From Pseudomonas sp. Fl4BN1 (GTDB taxonomy: Bacteria > Pseudomonadota > Gammaproteobacteria > Pseudomonadales > Pseudomonadaceae): a DNA stretch of 64,000 nt. The translations under genes were made by a program, and so were the position numbers. The notes beneath the pieces are model-generated. The model ran no database searches. It was not told the origin of the DNA and was given only the letters and a program-made list of their open reading frames with translations. Positions within the stretch are counted from its first letter, which is position 1. Each line of letters starts with the position of its first letter. Positions 24,598-33,896 of the stretch are shown in pieces. The DNA lies in assembly GCF_009908285.1 (NCBI RefSeq), contig NZ_JAAARM010000017.1:89486-153485 (forward strand). Reading direction: 5' to 3'.

Positions 24598-25815
24598 ATG
24601 AAAATTGTCGCCCTTGAAACCCATATCGTCGCCGTACCGCCGCCGCATATCGGTGGCATGTACTGGCTGTTCGTCAAACTCAGGACCGCCTGCGGCATCG
24701 AAGGCGTGGGCGAGATCTACGCCGCCACCTTCGGTCCCAAGGCGATGCTGCCGATCATCGAGGATGTGTTCCAGCGCTACCTGCTGGACCAGGACCCGCA
24801 CCACATCGAGCGCTTCTTCCGCCAGGCCTATTCCAGCGGTTTCACCCAACGTCCGGACCTGACCATGATGGGCGTGGTCAGCGGCCTGGAGATGGCCTGC
24901 TGGGACATCATCGGCAAGGCGGCGAACAAGCCGGTGTATGAACTGCTCGGCGGCAAGGTCCACGAACGCCTGCGTTCCTACACCTACCTGTACCCGCTCA
25001 ACAGCCGCGGCGAATACGACTATGACGACCCGGACCTGGCTGCCGAATGTGCAGTGCAGAACATGCAGCAGGGCTTTACTGCGCTGAAGTTCGACCCGGC
25101 CGGCCCCTACACCGCCTACTCGGGGCACCAGTTGTCCCTGGAAGTGCTGGAGCGCTGCGAAACCTTCTGCCGCAAGATTCGCGAGGCGGTGGGCAATCAG
25201 TGCGACCTGCTGTTCGGTACCCACGGGCAGATGGTGCCGTCGTCGGCGATTCGCCTGGCCAAGCGCCTGGAGAAGTACGACCCGCTGTGGTTCGAAGAGC
25301 CGGTGCCGCCCGGCCAGGAAGAGGCCATGGCCCAGGTCGCGGCCAAGACCAGTATCCCGATTGCCAGCGGCGAGCGCCTGACCACCAAGTACGAGTTCTT
25401 CAAGCTGCTGCAGGCCGGTGGCGCCTCGATCCTGCAAATGAACGTAGCGCGCTGCGGCGGCCTGCTGGAGGCGAAGAAGATCGCCAGCATGGCCGAGGCC
25501 TACTACGCGCAGATCGCCCCGCACCTGTACAACGGCCCGATTGGCGCCGCGGCGAGTTTCCAGCTGGCGACCTGCACGCCGAACTTCCTGATCCAGGAAA
25601 GCATCATGACCTGGGGCGGCTTCCACGCCGAGGTGCTGACCAAGCCCCTGCAGTGGGAGGACGGCTACATCATCCCGTCCACCGAGCCGGGCCTGGGGGT
25701 GGAGCTGAACATGGAGGTGGTACGCCGGCACTCGCCCTACAGCGGCGAACGCCTGCACCTGCAAATGGCCGCCACTCCGGCCGACGTCAAGGACACTTCC
25801 CCGGCCAGGGGCTGA
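24598..25815 (+). CDS. Enolase-superfamily (mandelate racemase/muconate lactonizing) sugar-acid dehydratase-like protein
   Basis: The 405-residue protein has the capping domain (GIEGVGEIYAATFGPKAM, MACWDIIGKAANKPVYELLGG) and TIM-barrel of the family. Visible metal ligands are the glutamates in WFEEPVPP and ASGERLTT, and a histidine in IAPHLYNG. At the first ligand position the usual D-x-H is replaced by LLFGTHGQM, so one acidic ligand is missing or supplied otherwise. Members dehydrate or racemise sugar acids such as galactonate or mannonate. The start is the ATG one base after the MFS stop. The substitution makes the exact reaction uncertain. Confidence 0.85.
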   Translation: MKIVALETHIVAVPPPHIGGMYWLFVKLRTACGIEGVGEIYAATFGPKAMLPIIEDVFQRYLLDQDPHHIERFFRQAYSSGFTQRPDLTMMGVVSGLEMACWDIIGKAANKPVYELLGGKVHERLRSYTYLYPLNSRGEYDYDDPDLAAECAVQNMQQGFTALKFDPAGPYTAYSGHQLSLEVLERCETFCRKIREAVGNQCDLLFGTHGQMVPSSAIRLAKRLEKYDPLWFEEPVPPGQEEAMAQVAAKTSIPIASGERLTTKYEFFKLLQAGGASILQMNVARCGGLLEAKKIASMAEAYYAQIAPHLYNGPIGAAASFQLATCTPNFLIQESIMTWGGFHAEVLTKPLQWEDGYIIPSTEPGLGVELNMEVVRRHSPYSGERLHLQMAATPADVKDTSPARG

Positions 25816-25895
25816 GGCATTTTCCCGCCGATCCCGGACGGGGCATGGGCAGCCGCTGGCGGCTGCCTTCAATACGACTGACGCGGTAACCCTGC

Positions 25896-27509
25896 ATGAC
25901 ATACGACTACATCATCGCTGGCGCCGGCGCCGCCGGCTGCATTCTCGCCAACCGGCTTTCGGCGTCGGGGCAATACTCGGTACTGCTGCTGGAGGCTGGC
26001 GGCAAGGACTCATCGTTCTGGTTCAAGATCCCGGTGGGTTTCGCCAAGATGTACTACAACCCGACGTTTAACTGGATGTACTACAGCCAGCCACAGAAGC
26101 AGCTCGCCGACCGCGCTATCTATGCGCCCCGGGGCAAGGTGCAGGGCGGTTCCGGCTCGATCAACGCGATGATCTATGTGCGCGGCCAGGCCCACGACTT
26201 TGACGATTGGGCGGCGGCTGGCAACCCTGGCTGGAGCTTCAAGGAAGTGCTGCCGTACTTTCGCAAGCTGGAGAACCACCCCCTGGGCGACAGCGAATAC
26301 CACGGCGCCAGCGGGCCGATCAGCATCACCCCGATGCAGGGCCAGACCCATCCGATCTGCGAGGTGTTCCTCAAGGGCTGCGAGCAGTTGGGGTATCCCC
26401 GCAGCGATGATTTCAACGGGCCGAAGTTCGAAGGCGCGGGCATCTACGACGTCAACACCCGCAATGGCCAGCGCTGCTCCAGCAGCTTTGCCCACCTGCA
26501 CCCGGCCCTGGGCCGAACGAACCTGACAGTGCTGCACCACGCCCTGGTGGACCGGGTGCTGTTCGATGATCTGCAGCAGCGCGCCATCGGTATCAGCGTG
26601 ACCCAGCAGGGTGTCACCCGGACGTTCAGCGCTCGCAAGGAAGTGATCCTTTGCGCAGGGGCGGTGGACACGCCGAAGATCCTGCAACTGTCCGGCGTGG
26701 GCGACCGCGCCTTGCTGGCCAGGCACCAGGTCCCGCTGCTCAAGCACCTGCCGGCGGTAGGGCAGAACCTGCAGGATCACCTGTGCGTCAGCTACTACTA
26801 CAAGGCCAATGTGCCGACCCTGAACGATGAACTCAGCTCGCTGTTCGGCCAGCTCAAGCTGGGGCTGCAGTACCTGCTGACCCGCAAGGGCGCCCTGGCC
26901 ATGAGCGTCAACCAGGCCGGCGGTTTTTTCCGTGGCGACGAGCTCCAGGAACATCCCAACCTGCAGCTGTACTTCAACCCGCTGTCGTACCAGATTCCCA
27001 AGAGCAACAAGGCCAGTCTCAAGCCCGAGCCGTACTCAGGTTTTCTGCTGTGCTTCAACCCGTGCCGGCCCACCAGCCGCGGCAGCATCGAGATTGCCTC
27101 GAACAACCCGCGGGACGCAGCCCTGATCGACCCCAACTACCTGAGCACCGAGAAGGACATCGACGAGGTGCTGCAGGGCAGCCGGCTGCTGCGCCAGATC
27201 ATGCAGGCACCGGCGCTCAAGGGCATTACCGTGGGCGAAGTGTTGCCGGGTGCGGCGGTGCACAGTGATGCGCAGATGCTGCAATATTTCCGCGAGAACA
27301 GCGGCTCGATCTACCACCTGTGCGGTTCCTGTGCCATGGGCAACGACCCGCAGAACTCGGTGGTGGACCCGCGCCTCAAGGTTCACGGCCTGGCGGGCCT
27401 GCGCATCGTCGATGCCTCGATCTTCCCCAATGTCACCTCCGGCAACACCCATGCCGCGGTGCTGATGGTGGCGGAGAAGGGTGCCGACCTGATTCTCGAG
27501 GATGCCTGA
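25896..27509 (+). CDS. GMC-family FAD oxidoreductase (choline dehydrogenase-like)
   Basis: The 537-residue flavoprotein begins with the dinucleotide-binding motif IIAGAGAAGCILANRLS, has PRGKVQGGSGSINAMIYVRG (GMC signature 1) and GAVDTPKILQLSGVG (signature 2), and ends with the catalytic His in IYHLCGSCAMG plus SGNTHAAVLMVAEKGADLI. It oxidises an alcohol to an aldehyde. Together with the upstream aldehyde dehydrogenase this would take an alcohol through aldehyde to acid. It lies 80 bases after the dehydratase gene and may share the transcript. Confidence 0.9.
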   Translation: MTYDYIIAGAGAAGCILANRLSASGQYSVLLLEAGGKDSSFWFKIPVGFAKMYYNPTFNWMYYSQPQKQLADRAIYAPRGKVQGGSGSINAMIYVRGQAHDFDDWAAAGNPGWSFKEVLPYFRKLENHPLGDSEYHGASGPISITPMQGQTHPICEVFLKGCEQLGYPRSDDFNGPKFEGAGIYDVNTRNGQRCSSSFAHLHPALGRTNLTVLHHALVDRVLFDDLQQRAIGISVTQQGVTRTFSARKEVILCAGAVDTPKILQLSGVGDRALLARHQVPLLKHLPAVGQNLQDHLCVSYYYKANVPTLNDELSSLFGQLKLGLQYLLTRKGALAMSVNQAGGFFRGDELQEHPNLQLYFNPLSYQIPKSNKASLKPEPYSGFLLCFNPCRPTSRGSIEIASNNPRDAALIDPNYLSTEKDIDEVLQGSRLLRQIMQAPALKGITVGEVLPGAAVHSDAQMLQYFRENSGSIYHLCGSCAMGNDPQNSVVDPRLKVHGLAGLRIVDASIFPNVTSGNTHAAVLMVAEKGADLILEDA

Positions 27510-27561
27510 ACGCTTGCTTGCGGGGGGGGAGCTTGCGCTCGCCCGCAGGCCAGCGTTGGGG

Positions 27562-28524
27562 CTATTGACCGAACTCCGGCGCCGCTTCTTCGACTTTTCT
27601 TTTGTAGGCCACTTTTGCCTGATCGGGATTGCAAGATAGCAGGGCATCGACCTGGACGAAGCCTTTGGACAGCACGTGTCTTTCTCGCCAGCGGTTGCCA
27701 AGCACACCAAAGATCCCGGCGCTGAGCAGTAGGCCGAGCCAGAACCAGTGGCGGTCATCGGCAGCGTTGGGGAGCAGCAGGGCCAGGCTCAGGGCTATCA
27801 GGGCAATCCCGGTGACCCAGTACAGGCCTGCGAAGAACGACCAGAACAGGCTGAGAAAGCAGGCTGCAAAATTGAAGCCGACGGCCACCGCCGCGAGTTC
27901 GCCCTTGGGGTTTTGGTAGATGCGGTAGAGGCGTTTCTGCTGGGCCTTGAGCCACAGACTGATTCGCTTCTCACGCTCGGCCACCTGCTTTTTCTGCTCG
28001 CTGCTGAGATCTCTGTCATCGGTGATTTGCTTGAAGGTCTCCTCCAGCAAGTAGTAGCCGGTGTCGTAGGACGTCAGGCCAGTGACGTAAAGGGCGTCGA
28101 CGCGGTAGCGACGGTTCAGCTTCAATTGCCGGTCGCCATGAAAGAAGGTGTCGGCCGAGGTTCGTGAGTGCAGCAGGTATTCGTTGAAGCTGTATTTGAC
28201 ATAGGGTTTACCACCGCCGACACGCACCCATTGGCGGTCAAAATAGCCTTCCAGTTGCTCCACCTCGAGGCCGCTGACATCGGCCTTCGGTTGCTCCTGA
28301 AGGTTCGCCCATTTGATTGCGCACCAACCCGCCGCAAAGACACAGAGGAAGCCGCACAGGATGATTTTGGCAAACAGCGGCCCATTGAGCAGGGAGATAC
28401 CGATGATGCAGGGGATCAGGATGATGGTCAGCAGGATGCACGTGGTTTCGACATCGCCCCTTTGGCCGCGCATCAGGTGGCGATTGATCCGTTCTATTGT
28501 TTCCGGGGTGAGCACACGGCTCAT
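27562..28524 (-). CDS. Membrane protein of unknown function
   Basis: The 320-residue protein has two hydrophobic helices near residues 28-70 (TTCILLTIILIPCIIGISLL, IILCGFLCVFAAGWCAI) and three more between about 210 and 285, separated by a charged cytoplasmic middle portion with a Glu/Lys coiled region (DLSSEQKKQVAEREKRISLWLKAQQKR). No domain is recognised. It is transcribed convergently with the GMC gene and stands alone. Confidence 0.7.
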   Translation of the reverse strand: MSRVLTPETIERINRHLMRGQRGDVETTCILLTIILIPCIIGISLLNGPLFAKIILCGFLCVFAAGWCAIKWANLQEQPKADVSGLEVEQLEGYFDRQWVRVGGGKPYVKYSFNEYLLHSRTSADTFFHGDRQLKLNRRYRVDALYVTGLTSYDTGYYLLEETFKQITDDRDLSSEQKKQVAEREKRISLWLKAQQKRLYRIYQNPKGELAAVAVGFNFAACFLSLFWSFFAGLYWVTGIALIALSLALLLPNAADDRHWFWLGLLLSAGIFGVLGNRWRERHVLSKGFVQVDALLSCNPDQAKVAYKRKVEEAAPEFGQ

Positions 28525-28714
28525 GGCGGTCTCGCTTAGCGCAAGCCATGGGCTCGGGCGGTCTTGAACAATGCCAAAAGCCTGTAGCGCCCGTTAGTGG
28601 GGCGCTCCATGCCTTCGAGGGGAGGGCAGCCTACTGAACAACGAGGCCGATCAGCAAGCCTTGGGGTCAGCCGCGGTCTTGTCGGATGGCCAGGCCTCGG
28701 TGATGGCCCACTCT

Positions 28715-30028
28715 TCAGCGCAGGCGTTCGAGCATCTGGTAGTACCACATGCCGGCGGCCAGCATCGGGTTGCCCAACTGGTCGCCGAAGGGCACGCGGA
28801 TGTGCTGGCAGGCGGCGAAGGTGTCGTAGTCGCCGAGGTGCCCGGTCAGCGCTTCAGCCATGATCTCGCCCATGATGTGGCTGGTGGCGACACCGTGCCC
28901 GGAGTAGCCCTGGCAGTACCAGACGTTGTCCGAGAGCTTGCCCAGCTGCGGGATGCGGTTGATCACGATGCCCATGGCGCAGCTCCATTGGAACTCGATG
29001 CCCACGCCCTTGAGGGCCGGGAAAGTGCGCTCGATGCACGGGCGCAGTTCGCCGGCAATGTCGCGCGAATCCTTGCCGCTGTAGTTGGCGCCGCCGCCGA
29101 ACAGCAGGCGGCCGTCGGCGGTCATGCGGTAGTAGTCGAGGACGAAGCGGCAATCGTAGACCGCCAAGTCCTCAGGATTGAGACGCTTGGCCAACTCGCC
29201 CAGGGGCTCGGTGGTGACGATGCCGCCCATGGCCGGGAAGATCTTGCCCTTGAGTTTTTGCGGCTCGAGCTTGTGGTAGACATCGCCGGCCAGCAGCACT
29301 TGCCTGGCGTCGATACGGCCCTGGGCGGTGATGACTGCCGGGCGCTGGCCGTGGACGATTTCCAGCACTTCGCTGTGCTCGAAGATCAAGGCGCCCAGGC
29401 TCTCGGCGGCGCGGGCTTCGCCGATGCACAGGTTCAGCGGGTGCAGGTGCAGGTTGCGGGTGTTCTTGATCGCGCCGTGGTAGAGCGGGCTATCCAGCAG
29501 GCTGTGCACTTGCTCGCGGTCCAGCAGGCTGACCTCGTCGCCCATGCCGCGGCGCACGGCTTCTTCGTAGTCGGCGCGCAGTCCGGGCAGGTGGCTGGGC
29601 TTGTAGGCCGCATGCAGGTGGCCGTGCTTGAGGTCGCAGGCAATGGCGTATCTGGCCACCCGTTGCTGGATGATCTGGTGCCCGCGCCAGCGCAGGTTCC
29701 AGATGAAATCATCCACCTCGTCGCCAAGGTTGCGGCGCATCTGCTTACGCATCGCGGCGTCGCCAGAGAGGCTGCCGGTAACCTGGCCGCCGTTGCGCCC
29801 GGTGGCGCCCCAGCCGATCTTGTGGCTTTCGACGATGGCCACTTTCAGGCCGCGCTCGGCCAGTTCCACGGCCGTGGCGACGCCAGTGAAACCGCCGCCG
29901 ATGATCACCACATCCACCTGATGATTGCCTTGCAGGGTCGGGTAGTGGGTTTCCTGATTAAGGGTGGCGCTGTAGTAGGAAGGGCTGCGCTCGGCTGCCG
30001 GGGTCCGCGGATCGAAGGCGGCTGTCAT
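28715..30028 (-). CDS. puuB: FAD-dependent oxidoreductase, PuuB-type gamma-glutamylputrescine oxidase
   Basis: The 437-residue protein is a DAO-family flavoenzyme: VDVVIIGGGFTGVATAVELAERG at residues 38-60 binds FAD, preceded by the family's N-terminal SYYSATLN, and RNGGQVTG and WYCQGYSGHGVATS follow. PuuB oxidises gamma-glutamylputrescine to the aldehyde. It is 58 bases downstream of the PuuA-type glutamine synthetase on the same strand, which supports the assignment. Several paralogues of this pair exist in pseudomonads, so the amine substrate may be another polyamine or monoamine. Confidence 0.83.
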   Translation of the reverse strand: MTAAFDPRTPAAERSPSYYSATLNQETHYPTLQGNHQVDVVIIGGGFTGVATAVELAERGLKVAIVESHKIGWGATGRNGGQVTGSLSGDAAMRKQMRRNLGDEVDDFIWNLRWRGHQIIQQRVARYAIACDLKHGHLHAAYKPSHLPGLRADYEEAVRRGMGDEVSLLDREQVHSLLDSPLYHGAIKNTRNLHLHPLNLCIGEARAAESLGALIFEHSEVLEIVHGQRPAVITAQGRIDARQVLLAGDVYHKLEPQKLKGKIFPAMGGIVTTEPLGELAKRLNPEDLAVYDCRFVLDYYRMTADGRLLFGGGANYSGKDSRDIAGELRPCIERTFPALKGVGIEFQWSCAMGIVINRIPQLGKLSDNVWYCQGYSGHGVATSHIMGEIMAEALTGHLGDYDTFAACQHIRVPFGDQLGNPMLAAGMWYYQMLERLR

Positions 30029-30086
30029 GGGGAAATCCTCGCAAATGAATGAGTCGGGCCGCTGCCTGCAGGCAGCGGCCGGCGCG

Positions 30087-31451
30087 TCAGGCCTGGGTCA
30101 GGTACCAGCGCCAGTCCTGCTCGCCGACTTCGGCCATGAACTGGCGGTATTCGGCACGCTTGACCGCCAGGTACACGCCGAGGAATTCGCTGCCCAGGGC
30201 ATCCCGGGCCCAAGCCGATTGCTCCAGGGCGATCAGCGAGGTCAGCCAGTCGGTGGGCAGCAATTCGGTGGCCTGGGCGTAGCCGTTGCCTGCCACCGGG
30301 TGGCCCGGGTCGAGGTTTTCCCGCAGGCCGCGATGGATCCCGGCGAGGATCGCCGCTGCCGCCAGGTAGGGGTTGGCATCGGCACCGCAGATGCGGTGCT
30401 CGATGTGCCGGCTGTTGGCCGGGCCGCCGGGGACGCGCAGGCTCACGGTGCGGTTGTCGACACCCCAGGTCGGCGCCAGGGGCGCATAGCTGTTGGCCTG
30501 GAAGCGCCGGTAGGAGTTGGCGTTGGGGCAGAACAGCAGCAAGGACTCCAGCAACGAGGCGAGCATGCCGCCCACCGCCTGGCGCAGCAACGGAGTACCG
30601 GCCGGGTCTTCGGAGGCGAACAGGTTGCGGCCCGCGGCGTCGGCGATGCTCACGTGCATGTGCATGCCGGTGCCGGCCAAATGATCGAAGGGCTTGGCCA
30701 TGAAGGTGGCCTGCATCCCGTGCTTGTGCGCCAGCGCCTTGACCACGCGCTTGTAGCGCACGGCCTGGTCCATGGCTTCCAGGGCGTCACCGTGTTCCAG
30801 GGTGATTTCCACCTGGCCCGGGGCGTATTCGGAGATCGCCGTGCGTGCAGGAATGCCTTGCAGCTTGCAGGCGGCATAGAGGTCGGCGAGGAACGGCTCG
30901 ATCTGCTCCAGCTCGCGCAGGCCATAGACCTGGGTGGTCCGTGGGCGACCGCCGTCGGCATCCAGGGCGGGCTGTGGCCGACCGTTGCCGTCGCGTTTGG
31001 CGTCCAGCAGATAGAACTCCAGCTCGCAGGCCATCACCGGGTGATAACCCTCGGCCTTGAGCCCGTCGATGACCTTGATCAGCAAGTGACGCGGGTCGGC
31101 GATGCTGGCGGGCAGGCCCTCTTGCGGGTGCATGCTGACCTGCACCGCGGCGGTGGGGATTTGCCGCCACGGCAGGCGCACCAGGCTCCCGGCCAGCGGG
31201 TAGGCGCGGCAATCGATATCGCCCACGTCCCACACCAGCCCGGAGTTCTCCACGTCGTCGCCGTTGAGGGTCAGGCCGAGGATGGTGCTGGGCAAGGGCC
31301 GGCCACTTTCGTACACCGCCAGCAGTTCTTCACGGTGCAACAGCTTGCCCCGGGGCACGCCGTTGGCATCGAGGATGAACAGCTCGATCATGTCGATATC
31401 GGGGTTGCTGGAGAGGAAGCCACGGGCTTCATCAAGGGCGGAAAATTTCAT
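30087..31451 (-). CDS. puuA: Glutamine synthetase family protein, PuuA-type gamma-glutamylpolyamine synthetase
   Basis: The 454-residue protein has the glutamine synthetase fold: CELEFYLLD with the metal-ligand glutamates, GTGMHMHVSIAD (ATP/metal), and NSYRRFQANSYAPLAPTWGVDNRTVSLRVP in the active site. It lacks the adenylylation-site region of housekeeping GlnA. Expected reaction: ATP-dependent ligation of glutamate to putrescine or a related amine. I chose the ATG at 31451 (MKFSALDEARGF); the longer open frame adds 21 non-homologous residues. puuB follows directly. Confidence 0.85.
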   Translation of the reverse strand: MKFSALDEARGFLSSNPDIDMIELFILDANGVPRGKLLHREELLAVYESGRPLPSTILGLTLNGDDVENSGLVWDVGDIDCRAYPLAGSLVRLPWRQIPTAAVQVSMHPQEGLPASIADPRHLLIKVIDGLKAEGYHPVMACELEFYLLDAKRDGNGRPQPALDADGGRPRTTQVYGLRELEQIEPFLADLYAACKLQGIPARTAISEYAPGQVEITLEHGDALEAMDQAVRYKRVVKALAHKHGMQATFMAKPFDHLAGTGMHMHVSIADAAGRNLFASEDPAGTPLLRQAVGGMLASLLESLLLFCPNANSYRRFQANSYAPLAPTWGVDNRTVSLRVPGGPANSRHIEHRICGADANPYLAAAAILAGIHRGLRENLDPGHPVAGNGYAQATELLPTDWLTSLIALEQSAWARDALGSEFLGVYLAVKRAEYRQFMAEVGEQDWRWYLTQA

Positions 31452-32085
31452 CAGGGTTCTCGCTTGCGCCTTCACGGCGCACAGGTTTTCAGGTGCTGCA
31501 ACGACGCCACGCACGGGTCGTTTGCAAGGCTGGAAAGCAGGTCTGGGAATGGCTCGTGCAGGGGCACGATCAAGCCAGTAGCGAGTGATCCGGAGGGCGT
31601 GAGGAGTGGCGCAGGCGGGAACGGCACAGGGCCATGGGCAGGTTGACCAGAAGCTTCATGGGCAAGACCTGTCCAGCAAGGAGGAACCGATGACGACAGC
31701 GCGGTCCTCATGAACCTCATGAGGCGAATTGACGAGTGAACAGCGGGACCGTGAGTCACCAGGATCGACAGCCGTACCACAGCCATCGGCGCGGGCTGTG
31801 AGTGCAAGTCTGGCGAATCCGTAACACGGTTTTGGGGGGAACATCAGCCGGGTGATCTCGCTGTCGAGTTCGTGGTTATTATTTTTGCTGTGAACCGGGC
31901 GCCGGCGGGGCGGATCAATCGGTCCGCACCCTCAGGGCGGATCAATACTGCAAGAATCCGTTAGCCAATGTAAGGGGGGGAGGGAGCCAGTGGGGCCCGA
32001 CACTGACCCGCCGTCCGCGCTCTGATCCCCGTGCTAGAGCGCTATACCCGGCTAGATGAGGGTGTGTAATTTATTTTACAACGGC
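31452..32085. other. Long intergenic region upstream of puuA with repeat/palindrome
   Basis: No gene is supported in these 634 bases. It carries a 12-bp direct repeat, GGGCGGATCAAT, at 31908-31919 and 31935-31946 (27-bp period). The first copy also forms GCGGA...TCCGC, an interrupted palindrome at 31910-31927. These could be operator sites for the puuA transcript, though they lie about 460 bases from its start. The rest is featureless to me. Confidence 0.4.
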
Positions 32086-32745
32086 TCAATAGAGGCCCGG
32101 CAGCAGGCGCCAGCTGCGAGCGCAGTAGTCGTCGTATTCGTCGCCGAAGTAACCGCGCAGCAAGGCTTCCTCGGCGTGAATGCGTGCAATCAGTGGGATC
32201 AGGGTCAGTGCCGCCAGCAGCAGCCCCAATCCGGAACGAAACGCCAGGGCCCAGCCCACGGCGTTCACCAGCAAACCCAGGTAGCTGGGGTTGCGCAGGT
32301 AGCGGTACAGGCCATCGACCACCAGTCTGTGGTCCGACTGGATGGCCACCAGCCCGCTGAAGCGCCGGCCGAGGATGAACACCGGCCATAGGCGCAGCAC
32401 ACCGCCGAGGATGAACAGCCAGGCACCGAGCCAGCGCAGGCTTTCGTCGCCAAAGGTCCAGAACTCCACGCGGTCGCTGTAGGCCGGGAGGAAGCCGCTC
32501 AACAGACCGATCACGGCGAACACCGGCAGCACCCAGCGATTGCCCTGGTCTTCCTGTTCGCCACTGCTCAGGTTGACCTCGCTGAACAGGGAAACGACCA
32601 CCATCAGCAGGGTGGCGATGGCGATCAGCGTCAGCGGCAGATGGGCGAAGAAGGCCGCGAAGCCCCCGCGCCCCCAGATCGCCAGGCCAAGGTAGGCGAG
32701 GGCGCCGAGAATGCTCGAAACGGCCAACCGGGGAGAGATTTTCAT
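32086..32745 (-). CDS. Isoprenylcysteine carboxyl methyltransferase-family membrane protein
   Basis: The 219-residue protein has about five membrane helices and the C-terminal ICMT/PEMT-like motif: GLYRYLRNPSYLG, then a helix, then IHAEEALLRGYFGDEYDDYCARSWRLLPGLY. Such proteins methylate unknown substrates in bacteria with S-adenosylmethionine. The ATG at 32745 is the natural start. It is an isolated gene between puuA and a LysR regulator. Confidence 0.82.
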   Translation of the reverse strand: MKISPRLAVSSILGALAYLGLAIWGRGGFAAFFAHLPLTLIAIATLLMVVVSLFSEVNLSSGEQEDQGNRWVLPVFAVIGLLSGFLPAYSDRVEFWTFGDESLRWLGAWLFILGGVLRLWPVFILGRRFSGLVAIQSDHRLVVDGLYRYLRNPSYLGLLVNAVGWALAFRSGLGLLLAALTLIPLIARIHAEEALLRGYFGDEYDDYCARSWRLLPGLY

Positions 32746-32838
32746 GATGACCTGCGGCGGTATCAGGGGCTTCCCATGAGTGTAGGAGCCCGCTGACGGG
32801 CATCCCCGGTCGTTCGTCCGCCAGCGCCGTGGGCCGCT

Positions 32839-33735
32839 TCAGGTCGGTGTTTTTTCGCTGAGCTGGCTGATCAGGAAGTCAATAAAGGCCCGGGTCTTCT
32901 GCGGCACCCGGCGGGCCGAGGGGTAGACCGCATGGATGCTGATCGGCGGTGCCTGCCACTGGCACAGCACCGGCACCAGGCGTCCGGCGGCCAGGGCCTC
33001 CTCGACAATGAAGTTGGGCAGCAGGGCGATGCCCATGCCGGCCTCGGCGGCCTGGGCCAGCAAGTCACCGTTGTTGGCATGCAGCGGCCCGGTGACGTGG
33101 ACCCGCTGAGTGTCCTTGCCGTTGCTCAGTTGCAGGCTGACGCCGCTTTGCAGGTAGCCGTAGTTGAGGCACTGGTGGCTGCTCAAGTCCCGTGGCGTCT
33201 GTGGGGTGCCGGCGCGTTGCAGGTAGGCCGGTGCGGCGACCATGATCCGTGGCGCCGGGGCCAGCAGCCTGGCAACCATCGACGAGTCGGCCAGGCTGGC
33301 GATGCGAATGGTCACGTCGAAGCCGCCACGCACCGGGTCCACCTGCTGGTCGCTGAGCACCAGTTGCAACTCGATGTTCGGCTGCTGCTCGTGGAACAGC
33401 GGCACCAGCGGCCCCAGGCGCCGCAAGCCGAAGGACATCGGCGCATTGACCCGCAGGACGCCACGCAGCTCGCCCATGCCATCGCGGGCCCGTTGTTCGG
33501 CTTCGTCCAATGCCGCTAGCACTTCCCGCGCCGACTCGTAGTATTCGGCGCCGGCCTCGGTCAGGTGCAGGCTGCGAGTGGTGCGCTGCAGCAGTTGCAC
33601 GCCGATGGCCTCTTCCAGGGCCTGGATCTGCTTGCTGACCTTGGAGCGCGGTACGTCCATCGAGCGTGCGGCAGCGGCAAAGCCGTTCTGATCCACGGTG
33701 ACGACGAAAGCGCGCATGCATTCGATACGGTCCAT
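32839..33735 (-). CDS. LysR-family transcriptional regulator (CrgA-like)
   Basis: The 298-residue protein starts MDRIECMRAFVVTVDQNGFAAAARSMDVPRSKVSKQIQALEEAIG, the typical N-terminus of this subgroup, with an ANIMSMPMSF-like NAPMSFGLRRLG opening the effector domain. I chose the ATG at 33735; the longer frame reaches into the divergent promoter region. It faces the isochorismatase-family gene at 33897 and probably regulates it. GAATCAATGATTC at 33752-33764 is a palindrome in the shared intergenic region and a candidate operator. Confidence 0.86.
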   Translation of the reverse strand: MDRIECMRAFVVTVDQNGFAAAARSMDVPRSKVSKQIQALEEAIGVQLLQRTTRSLHLTEAGAEYYESAREVLAALDEAEQRARDGMGELRGVLRVNAPMSFGLRRLGPLVPLFHEQQPNIELQLVLSDQQVDPVRGGFDVTIRIASLADSSMVARLLAPAPRIMVAAPAYLQRAGTPQTPRDLSSHQCLNYGYLQSGVSLQLSNGKDTQRVHVTGPLHANNGDLLAQAAEAGMGIALLPNFIVEEALAAGRLVPVLCQWQAPPISIHAVYPSARRVPQKTRAFIDFLISQLSEKTPT

Positions 33736-33751
33736 GATTGTCCCTGATTTG

Positions 33752-33764
33752 GAATCAATGATTC
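33752..33764. promoter_or_regulatory. Candidate LysR operator in divergent promoter
   Basis: GAATC-AAT-GATTC is an interrupted palindrome 17 bases before the LysR start and 133 bases before the YcaC-like gene. A further GATTC follows at 33767. Placement fits LysR autoregulation; binding is inferred. Confidence 0.45.
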
Positions 33765-33896
33765 TCGATTCTAGGGAATTGTTCCTGTTTCGGCCAGGGC
33801 CTAAATTAGCCACCAAGCCGGACGCACAAGGGCGCAAGCGGCGCCATCAGCCGGTCATGTTCGACCCTCACTCTCTGACTGCAAAAGGAACGCGCC

